Shown here in pieces: positions 1-5,051 of a DNA stretch of 5,051 nt; the first letter of the stretch is position 1, and each line of letters begins with the position of its first letter. A model generated the notes under the pieces. That model worked only from the letters and a program-made list of their open reading frames with translations. It did not search any database and was not told the DNA's origin. This DNA comes from Acidobacteriota bacterium. Lineage in GTDB: Bacteria > Acidobacteriota > Terriglobia > Bryobacterales > Bryobacteraceae. The DNA lies in the NCBI GenBank assembly GCA_947505565.1, contig CANNLB010000310.1, forward strand, positions 1-5,051, written 5' to 3'. Both the position numbers and the translations under genes were made by a program.

Positions 1-847
1 AAACCGCACCCCGGGCACGTCCAGCCGATCGCTGAAGTTCGGCAGAATCGGGCTGCCGATCCGCCCCCAAGCCCGCATCCCCCACAAACCAACGCCTCCG
101 CTCGCCAAGCGAAACCGTGACCCCGCCACCAGATCGGCTCGCCACTCCACCCGCGATGTGCCCAACCCCACGAACGTCACCCGCATATTGCCCCGATCGC
201 TGCCGTCAATCTCCAGCGCCAGCAGCAAGCACGGCGGAGTGTTCATCCGCTCCTCCGCCTACGCCAGCAACTCGCCTCCTCCCACCGAATACCGCCCCGC
301 GCCCGGCCCGTTCATGCCCCCCCAGATGCAACCCAATTGACGATGTCCGCCCCCTTCTGTCTAGCCGCATACACCGGCAGGTCCTGCAGCAGCGCATCTG
401 CCAGCACCCCCGTCCCAAACACCTTCCCCTCTCCGCTCACCAGATTTGTCACACTCCGAAACGGCGTTGGCAAATCGTCAAATGATTCCATCTCCGGATA
501 CGCCAGCGTCTATCGGCTCAGCAACAAACCTATCTCATGCCCCTGGTTGAATCCGCTCGGCAATGCAACCCTGTGCTTCTCAAACCCAACTCCAGCAGGT
601 TCGGATGCGCCTTCCGATCTTCCCGGCGCCGAAACCATAGATCGCGAAACGGCGGCGTCCCCGCCAGCAGCGTCACCCACGGCACCTCTCTCACGATCGT
701 CCGCAAGTCCGCCGGCGACCGCCCCTTCGCTTCAAACCCGCCCACCAACACCCCCATGCTGGTCCCCGCTGCAAAATCGATCGCAGTCCGATGCTCTTCA
801 AACCATTCGAGCACTCCGATATGCGACAAGCCGCAATCTAAAATCAA
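1..847 (-). pseudogene. Decayed patatin-like phospholipase with C-terminal outer-membrane barrel segment
   Basis: This is a broken serine lipid-hydrolase gene read on the minus strand and continuing past the window start. The 5' part (about 847-578) reads GLSHIGVLEWFEEH, then the nucleophile elbow GTSMG (Ser codon 758-760), then LLAGTPPFRDL and LELGLR, as in bacterial patatins. The signal peptide and the Gly-rich oxyanion loop that should precede GLSHIGV are missing. A frameshift near 568-577 moves homology to another frame, beginning LPSGFNQGHEIGLLLSR. A TAG follows at 510-512, then ESFDDLPTPFRSV and, after ADAL, a direct jump to LQDLPVYAARQKGADIV. That jump removes roughly 25-30 residues, including the catalytic Asp of the DGG/DGA motif. 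After 335 a large middle section is absent. The remaining sequence (about 300 to 1), in yet another frame with a TAG at 259-261, has NTPPCLLLALEIDGSD and GTSRVEWRADLVAGS, resembling the barrel half of patatin/BamA-like proteins. With the catalytic dyad and reading frame both lost, it cannot be functional. The family call is from memory of conserved motifs. Confidence 0.85.
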
Positions 848-889
848 ATGAAATAAGCCGCATGGCCCAACTCTATTGGAATACAATTT
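838..889 (+). promoter_or_regulatory. Probable promoter region of the cytochrome/dehydrogenase operon
   Basis: This short gap between the patatin remnant and the operon is clearly richer in A and T than its surroundings, especially 838-857 and 872-889. It is the only obvious place for the operon promoter. I cannot assign confident -35 and -10 boxes. TACAAT at 882-887 looks like a -10 box but lies too close to the ribosome binding site to serve this gene. The call rests on position and composition only. Confidence 0.3.
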
Positions 890-895
890 GGAGGG
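890..895 (+). promoter_or_regulatory. Ribosome binding site for the cytochrome c gene
   Basis: GGAGGG lies seven bases before the ATG at 903. It decides the start: the in-frame TTG at 876 has no such site and would add nine polar residues in front of an otherwise normal signal peptide. Confidence 0.75.
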
Positions 896-902
896 CAGTC
901 CC

Positions 903-1661
903 ATGCGAATCATCGTCCTTCTCTTCGTGCTCACTCTAACCGCCTCCGCCCAACGCGCCGCCCTCAAAGCAGAGGACGTGGCCGCGGGTCGTCAGGTCTT
1001 CATGACCTCCTGCTCCGGCTGCCACGGCCTGACCGGCGAAGGAGGTCGCGGCCCCAATCTCATGACCGGCCGAGCCGTCTCCCGCTCTACTGACGAAGTG
1101 CTCTTCAACGCCATCAAGTTCGGCCTCGCCGGCACCGACATGCCGCCCACCAACCTTCCGGATGGCAAGCTGTGGCAGGTGATGGCCTACGTCCGCGCTC
1201 TCGTCGCCCCGGCCTTTGAAATCCCCGTCGAAGGCGATGAGAAGGCCGGGGCCGCTATCTACTTCGGCAAGGGCGGCTGCACCAAGTGCCACGCCATCGC
1301 TGGCCAAGGTGGCCTATCCGGCCCGGACCTGACCAGCATCGGCCACCAACGCCCTCTCAACCTCATCCGCGAGGCCGTTCTCGACCCCGCACGCCGCATC
1401 GCCCCCGGCTACCAACGGGCCACGCTCCATCTGAAATCCGGCCAATCCCTCAACGGCGTTCTCCGCGACTACACCACCTACGAGTACACCCTGCAGGACG
1501 CCAAAGGCGACCTCCACTTCGTCAAGGCAACCGACGTCTCGGACTCCCGCCTCCTGCCCGGCAGCCCGATGCCCAGCAACTACAAGGACTCGCTCACCGC
1601 CACCGAACGCCGCGACCTCATCAAATTTCTCACTCGCCAATCCGCCCGCGGAGCCAACTAA
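903..1661 (+). CDS. Secreted two-heme cytochrome c, probable electron acceptor of the PQQ dehydrogenase
   Basis: The 252-residue product is a periplasmic electron carrier. Residues 1-16 are a signal peptide (MRIIVLLFVLTLTASA, cut before Gln17). The first class I cytochrome c domain (about 24-103) has heme motif CSGCH at 37-41, and Met80 in GTDMPP is a likely distal ligand. The second domain (about 113-246) has CTKCH at 126-130 followed by GGLSGPDL, then EAVLDPARRIAPGY, a small beta region (about 160-215) and SPMPSNY with Met223. That order matches the putative heme-binding domain described in Pirellula/Verrucomicrobium-type proteins (TIGR02603). There it is usually a module of much larger proteins; here it sits behind an ordinary cytochrome domain in a small protein. 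The stop codon overlaps the dehydrogenase start by one base, so the pair is almost certainly co-transcribed and translationally coupled. Accepting electrons from PQQ is inferred from that pairing; the onward partner is not visible. Confidence 0.92.
   Translation: MRIIVLLFVLTLTASAQRAALKAEDVAAGRQVFMTSCSGCHGLTGEGGRGPNLMTGRAVSRSTDEVLFNAIKFGLAGTDMPPTNLPDGKLWQVMAYVRALVAPAFEIPVEGDEKAGAAIYFGKGGCTKCHAIAGQGGLSGPDLTSIGHQRPLNLIREAVLDPARRIAPGYQRATLHLKSGQSLNGVLRDYTTYEYTLQDAKGDLHFVKATDVSDSRLLPGSPMPSNYKDSLTATERRDLIKFLTRQSARGAN
1650..1653 (+). promoter_or_regulatory. Internal ribosome binding site for the PQQ dehydrogenase
   Basis: GGAG, within CGGAG at 1649-1653, lies seven bases before the ATG at 1661 and inside the last codons of the cytochrome gene. 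It supports starting the dehydrogenase at 1661, where a good signal peptide begins, rather than further upstream in the same open frame. Confidence 0.6.
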
Positions 1662-3238
1662 TGAAAACGACTCTTCTTCTCTTCCTCGCCGCGCTCGCCG
1701 CCTCCGCCCAAGTCAAGTACGAAGACATCCTCGCAGGCCCCAACGCCAACTGGCTCACCTACGCCGGCTCCTACTCCGGCCAGCGCCACAGCGCCCTCAC
1801 GCAGATCACCCCGGTCACCGCGAAGAACCTCGTCCCCAAGTGGACTTACCACGTCCCCGACTCCAAAAAGCTCGAAGCCGTTCCCATCGTCTACGACGGC
1901 ATTCTCTACGTCACCAACTCGAACCAACTCCACGCCCTCGACGCCCGCACCGGCCGCAAAATCTGGGTCTATCGCGACGAGCAAGCCGTCGGCTCCCGCG
2001 TCAATCGCGGACCCGCCATCCTCGGCGATAAAGTCTACTTCGTCACCTCCGACTGCCACCTCGTCGCCCTCCACCGCAAGACCGGCGCCATCCTCTGGCA
2101 TAAAAAATACGCCGAAACCAAAGACGGCTATTTCGCGACGATGGCCCCCTTCGCCGTGAAAGACAAAATCATCGTCGGCATGGGCGGTGGCGACTCCGGC
2201 GCCCGCGGCTTCCTCGCTGCTCTCTCCGCCGAAACCGGCGACGAACTCTGGCGTTTTTGGACGATCCCGGCCAAAGGCGAACCCGGCGCCGAGACTTGGT
2301 CCAAGGACGAAGTCCGTCAATGGGGCGGCGGCGGCACCTGGCTCTCCGGCACCTTCGACCCCAAGCTGAATCTGCTCTACTGGACCACGGGCAACCCCTG
2401 GCCCGACTTCAACGGAGGCGACCGCCTCGGCGCCAATCTTTACTCGGACTCCCTCATCGCCGTCAACGTCGACACCGGCAAACTCAAGTGGCATTTCCAA
2501 TTCACGCCCCATGACACTCACGATTGGGACGCCCAATCCTGGCCCGTTCTCATCGACATGCCGTGGCAGGGCAAGCCTCGTCAGATCGTCGTGCATCCCA
2601 ACCGCAATGGCTTCTTCTACGTCCTCGACCGCGTCACCGGCGAGTTCCTCCGCGCCTCGCCCTTCGTCGATAAGCTCGACTGGGCCAAGGGCATCGACCC
2701 CCAAGGCAAGCCCATCCTCGTCCCCGGCAAGGACCCGACGCCCGGCGGCACCCGCGCTTGCCCCTCCGTTCGTGGGGCGGCCAACTGGATGTCGCCTTCC
2801 TACAACGCCTCGACCGGCCTGTTCTACCTCCCGACGCTGGAGCAGTGCGATATCTACAGCTCGTCCGTGAAAGAGCCCAAGCCGATGATCGGATTTGCCG
2901 GCACCGGCGGCGAGCAGATCCCGGCTGAACCCGGCCAACTGCTCCTCCGCGCCATTGATCCGCAGACCGGTAAACGCGTGTGGGAGTATCCGATGCCCGG
3001 CCCCGCCTCCGCCTGGGCGGGGACCGTCTCGACGGCGGGCGGCGTCGTCTTCTTCGGGGACGACACCGGCCACCTCGTCGCCGCCGATGCCAAGTCCGGC
3101 AAGCACCTCTGGCACTTCGGCACGAGCCAGAATATTACCGCTTCGCCCATCACCTATACCGTCGAGGGAAAGCAGTACGTCACCATCTGCTCGGCCACTC
3201 ACGTCTTCACCTTCGGCCTCTTCACTCCGGCAGAATAG
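1661..3238 (+). CDS. Periplasmic PQQ-dependent alcohol dehydrogenase with a lanthanide-type Asp-x-Asp motif
   Basis: The 525-residue quinoprotein should oxidise an alcohol (exact substrate unknown) in the periplasm and reduce a cytochrome c. Residues 1-16 are a signal peptide (MKTTLLLFLAALAASA). The rest is a beta-propeller with repeated blade motifs of the form D/x-x-x-TG-x-x-x-W, for example LDARTGRKIW (93-102), LSAETGDELW (188-197), VNVDTGKLKW (268-277), IDPQTGKRVW and DAKSGKHLW. By comparison with methanol dehydrogenase, Glu72, Arg116, Trp227 and Arg315 are likely PQQ contacts. Asp178 and Asn245 are likely metal ligands, with Asp178 where methanol dehydrogenase has Glu. Asp288 is the likely catalytic base, within HDTHDWD; Asp290 makes it Asp-x-Asp. 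The adjacent Cys-Cys pair of methanol and ethanol dehydrogenases is replaced by Val110-Gly111. There is no C-terminal heme domain, which fits the separate cytochrome encoded just upstream. Family call is firm; metal and substrate are inferred. Confidence 0.93.
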   Translation: MKTTLLLFLAALAASAQVKYEDILAGPNANWLTYAGSYSGQRHSALTQITPVTAKNLVPKWTYHVPDSKKLEAVPIVYDGILYVTNSNQLHALDARTGRKIWVYRDEQAVGSRVNRGPAILGDKVYFVTSDCHLVALHRKTGAILWHKKYAETKDGYFATMAPFAVKDKIIVGMGGGDSGARGFLAALSAETGDELWRFWTIPAKGEPGAETWSKDEVRQWGGGGTWLSGTFDPKLNLLYWTTGNPWPDFNGGDRLGANLYSDSLIAVNVDTGKLKWHFQFTPHDTHDWDAQSWPVLIDMPWQGKPRQIVVHPNRNGFFYVLDRVTGEFLRASPFVDKLDWAKGIDPQGKPILVPGKDPTPGGTRACPSVRGAANWMSPSYNASTGLFYLPTLEQCDIYSSSVKEPKPMIGFAGTGGEQIPAEPGQLLLRAIDPQTGKRVWEYPMPGPASAWAGTVSTAGGVVFFGDDTGHLVAADAKSGKHLWHFGTSQNITASPITYTVEGKQYVTICSATHVFTFGLFTPAE

Positions 3239-3254
3239 CGGGCATACGCTATTC
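3233..3254. repeat. Perfect 8-bp inverted repeat across the dehydrogenase stop codon
   Basis: GAATAGCG (3233-3240) and CGCTATTC (3247-3254) pair perfectly around the six-base loop GGCATA. The TAG stop lies in the left arm, and the dead start codon of the following remnant lies in the loop. No T-run follows on either strand, so it is not a standard intrinsic terminator. It could protect or end the operon mRNA, or be chance. Confidence 0.45.
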
Positions 3255-3480
3255 GATAGTTCTCCTCGCCTTTTGCGCGTTTGCCCAGACGGGCCCCCTC
3301 ATCAAGGAGCGTCGTGCCGTCGCCGACCCGATCGCGAGGTGCCTGCCGAAGACCGTGAAGGTGCCCGGGCACAATGGAAAGCAGATCACGCTGCAGGATT
3401 TGGCGACCCACCAGTCGCCGCCCCGGCTCCCCACCAACCTCAAGCCCAAAGACCCGACGAACCCGTAAGCCGATTACGCC
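3244..3480 (+). pseudogene. Remnant of a secreted class C beta-lactamase-type serine hydrolase
   Basis: The family (AmpC-like beta-lactamases, DD-peptidases and esterases) uses a Ser-x-x-Lys nucleophile. The sequence begins IRYSIVLLAFCAFAQTG, a signal peptide whose first codon is ATA (3244-3246) where ATG is expected. After LIKERRAV (to about 3320) it jumps to ADPIARCLPKTVKVPGHNGK and then ITLQDLATHQS. In intact relatives this stretch sits after the Ser-x-x-Lys motif, so an internal deletion of very roughly 50-60 residues near 3312-3325 has removed the active site. LPTNLKPKDPTNP is followed by TAA (3466-3468) where relatives have Tyr, then Ala-Asp-Tyr, after which similarity ends. The rest of the protein, including the Tyr-x-Asn region, is absent. 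It starts six bases after the dehydrogenase stop, so it may once have been a third gene behind the operon. The active-site loss and missing start make function very unlikely. The motif match is from memory. Confidence 0.8.
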
Positions 3481-3912
3481 GAATGATGTGGCCAACAATC
3501 GTGCCGCCGTACTGTCGGTTATTGAACGAAGGTGTTCGTCCCGGACTTGGTTAGGGCGTTGACTTGAATCTGCGAGCCACGACCGAGTTTCGCATCGAAG
3601 CGGTTGGTGGTCACCTGGAACTGCCCCATCGATTCCCGCGAAAACAGCGGCTGGCCGAACCCCGTGCCGTGCAGCGTAGTGTCGATCGCGTTCACCCTAA
3701 CCCCGGGGACGAGCAAGGAAAGCTCCATCCAATTGCGGCCGTGCAGCGGGACGTTTTTTCATCCGGCTGGGATCACCGTTGCCACCCACGTGCGAGGACG
3801 TGGTTTCCACCGCGGCCCCGTCGGCTTCGACGTGAATCGTCGTCGTCGCGTTCGCCGGGCGAAGTTACGCATCGATCGTCACAGTTTGGCCGACCAGGGC
3901 GCGAGCAAGCAC
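3467..3912 (-). pseudogene. Remnant of an Oar-like TonB-dependent outer-membrane receptor
   Basis: Only the region joining the carboxypeptidase-regulatory-like domain to the plug survives, on the minus strand. From 3912 it reads VLARALVGQTVTIDA, a stop (TAA, 3865-3867), then LRPANATTTIHVEAD and ETTSSHVGGN. At MKN the frame breaks at a run of six T on the plus strand (3754-3759). Removing one base restores NVPLHGRNWMELSLLVPG, a hallmark stretch of acidobacterial Oar-like receptors. After NAIDTTLHG (about 3666) roughly 25 residues are missing before GFGQPLFSRESMGQFQ and NRFDAKLGRGSQIQVNA, then TKSGTNTF. A further shift and deletion at 3527 leads to FNNRQYGGTIVGHIIRRNRL, like the next plug segment, ending at 3467. 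The signal peptide, most of the N-terminal domain and the entire barrel are absent. It lies downstream of the M20 gene on the same strand. No product is expected. Confidence 0.85.
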
Positions 3913-3928
3913 ACTGAATAGCGCGTAA

Positions 3929-3950
3929 GAGCAGGGAAAGTCTGCTGCCC
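3929..3950 (-). terminator. Weak hairpin just downstream of the M20 peptidase gene
   Basis: Read on the minus strand, GGGCAG (3950-3945) can pair with CTGCTC (3934-3929), with one G-U pair and a ten-base loop, six bases after the peptidase stop codon. There is no clear T-run after it. Position is right for a transcript end, but the stem is short and may be chance. Confidence 0.25.
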
Positions 3951-3955
3951 GCGGA

Positions 3956-5051
3956 TTATTGTTTGGCCGCCGCTACGTCGAGTAGCGTTTTGTAAATGAG
4001 ATCGACTCCAGTTTCGAGGGAGGCGATCGGGACGCGTTCGTCGTTGCCATGCATCCGCTTCAGGTCTTCGTGATCGATCGGGTAAGGATAGATGCCGTAG
4101 ACGGGGATGCCGCGAGAGCGCCAGGCGGAAGAATCGGTGCCGGCCTGGAAGAGGTAGGGGGTCACCTTGGCCGTGGGATAGACCGCCAGGGCGTGTTTGA
4201 CGAGAGCCTTGTAGAGTTCGTTGTCGAGCGGAGAGGGCTTCAGCGAGGCGCGCATTTTTTGATACGCGGCCATTTGCTTGATCTGCTCCGGGGTCGCGGG
4301 TCCCCTCGTCATCACCATCGAGGCAGGCTCAATCGCGATGCGCGGATCTTCGACGACGCCCTTTATCTCGTCGATAAGCTCCTCAGTGGTGGTACCCGGA
4401 ATGGTGCGGAAGTTCAGCGTGACTTCGGCCGAGCCCGGGATGACGTTGCCGCGGAATCCGGCGTTCATCAGCACGGGCGCGATGGTGTCCCGCATAATGG
4501 CGTGGAGCAGCGTGTCTTCGGAGATGATCTTGTCGGCCATGGCAACCTTCTTCGGGTCATCCGAAAGGAGATCCCGGAAGGTGGTCTTCATCGGCTCAGG
4601 GCTCACGTCGGCGAGCGTCGAGAAGAACATCCGCGTCTCCGGCGTGAGCTTGACTTTAGTCTCGTACGCCGAAAGCTTTGTCAGCGCACGCCCTAAAGTG
4701 TAGATGGCGTTATCCGGTCGCGGCATCGACGAATGGGTGGAAGTACCCTTCGCTGTAAGCGTAAGCGACACGCCACCTTTGTCGGCCGTGGAGATGGAGA
4801 CGTAGGAGGTCTTGCCGTCCTTGCCCTTGATGATCCAGCCGCCCTCGTTTAGCGAAAACTCGCAGTCGATCTTGTCCCAAGCCTGGTTGGCGAGCCAAGT
4901 GGTGTTGTAGAGGCCGCCTTCTTCGTCGGCTTCCGACAGGAAAATGATGTCGCGGTCGAGCTTGATGTTGTTCTTCGCAATGTTGAGGATGGCCTGGGCG
5001 AAAACGGCAAGGCCGCCTTTGAAATCGATCGCGCCGCGGCCGTAAACGGAA
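3956..5051 (-). CDS. M20-family zinc metallopeptidase, partial (N-terminus outside the window)
   Basis: The visible 364 residues run open to the window edge, so the start and any signal peptide lie beyond 5051. M20 enzymes use two zinc ions to cleave C-terminal or dipeptide-type amide bonds. Numbering from the edge, YGRGAIDFKGG carries the bridging metal ligand Asp9. SEADEEGG gives the general base Glu43 and ligand Glu44, SLNEGG gives ligand Glu69, and RMHGNDE gives ligand His334. GTSTHSSMP has His106, the residue in the dimerisation domain that reaches the partner active site. FRTIPGTT and GTDSSAWRSRGIP are further family signatures. The lid domain lies at about 94-230 and is followed by the return to the catalytic domain. 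All key residues visible in the window are present, with no frameshift. The pattern resembles the carboxypeptidase S/PM20D1 type; substrate cannot be assigned. The GTG at 4771 is internal, not the start, because similarity continues upstream without a break. It stands next to the TonB receptor remnant, with no visible functional link. Confidence 0.92.
   Translation of the reverse strand, partial: SVYGRGAIDFKGGLAVFAQAILNIAKNNIKLDRDIIFLSEADEEGGLYNTTWLANQAWDKIDCEFSLNEGGWIIKGKDGKTSYVSISTADKGGVSLTLTAKGTSTHSSMPRPDNAIYTLGRALTKLSAYETKVKLTPETRMFFSTLADVSPEPMKTTFRDLLSDDPKKVAMADKIISEDTLLHAIMRDTIAPVLMNAGFRGNVIPGSAEVTLNFRTIPGTTTEELIDEIKGVVEDPRIAIEPASMVMTRGPATPEQIKQMAAYQKMRASLKPSPLDNELYKALVKHALAVYPTAKVTPYLFQAGTDSSAWRSRGIPVYGIYPYPIDHEDLKRMHGNDERVPIASLETGVDLIYKTLLDVAAAKQ

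Noticed and set aside
882..887. TACAAT as a -10 box for the operon
   Set aside because: Transcription would start within the ribosome binding site, leaving no usable leader.
337..939. Plus-strand open frame of 200 codons before the operon
   Set aside because: It is Pro/Ser-rich with no recognisable motif and lies antisense to the patatin remnant, where real similarity is on the other strand.
940..953. Fourteen-base match CCGCCTCCGCCCAA shared with 1698-1711
   Set aside because: Both copies encode the same signal peptide end (Ala-Ser-Ala-Gln) with similar codons, so the match is explained by function rather than by a DNA repeat.
1286..1660. Upstream extension of the dehydrogenase frame by 125 residues
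   Set aside because: It runs through the cytochrome gene in another frame and is Arg/Pro/His-rich. The ATG at 1661 has a ribosome binding site and begins a proper signal peptide.
2468..2470. Asn269 in VNVDTG as a possible loss of the catalytic Asp
   Set aside because: Spacing from metal ligand Asn245 places the catalytic Asp at 288 in HDWD; position 269 is part of a blade motif, so the catalytic residue is present.
1658..3202. Long minus-strand open frame (514 codons) opposite the PQQ dehydrogenase
   Set aside because: It is an antisense shadow created by GC-rich codon use. The translation is low-complexity Gly/Ala/Val/Asp-rich with no recognisable domain, while the plus strand encodes a clear quinoprotein.
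3519..3728. Minus-strand open frame of 69 codons as a real small protein
   Set aside because: It is an internal block of the TonB receptor plug starting at an internal Met, with matching receptor sequence upstream in a shifted frame.
4049..4696. Plus-strand open frame of 215 codons inside the M20 peptidase
   Set aside because: It is Arg/Gly-rich antisense sequence opposite a gene with the visible M20 metal-ligand motifs intact.

Overview
The window looks like part of a high-GC Acidobacteriota chromosome, most likely from the Bryobacterales/Solibacter side. This is inferred from gene content: an Oar-like TonB receptor remnant of the kind amplified in that group, a patatin fused to an outer-membrane barrel, a Pirellula/Verrucomicrobium-type heme-binding domain, and signal peptides ending in Ala-Ser-Ala-Gln. 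No rRNA or other marker gene is present, so the placement is tentative.

Layout. Positions 1-847 (minus strand) hold a badly decayed patatin-like phospholipase gene with a C-terminal barrel segment. A short AT-rich gap (about 838-889) and a good ribosome binding site lead into an intact two-gene plus-strand operon. Its genes are a secreted two-heme cytochrome c (903-1661) and a secreted PQQ-dependent alcohol dehydrogenase (1661-3238), which overlap by one base. Just beyond the operon are two more remnants lying tail to tail. One is a class C beta-lactamase-type serine hydrolase on the plus strand (3244-3480). The other is a TonB-dependent receptor on the minus strand (3467-3912). They meet at about position 3466 with essentially no spacer. 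From 3956 to the window end (minus strand) is an intact M20 metallopeptidase that runs off the edge.

How the genes work together. The dehydrogenase should oxidise an alcohol or similar substrate in the periplasm and pass electrons from PQQ to the co-encoded cytochrome c. The dehydrogenase carries Asp-Trp-Asp at the catalytic position, the Asp-x-Asp arrangement known from lanthanide-dependent quinoproteins, and lacks the adjacent cysteine pair of classical methanol dehydrogenases. This is the most interesting functional signal in the window.

The other main observation is that all the non-operon sequence between the intact genes is gene graveyard. Three unrelated genes are each damaged by several independent lesions (internal deletions, frameshifts, stops, a lost start codon), while the neighbouring genes show no such damage. 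I found no RNA gene, CRISPR array or insertion sequence.
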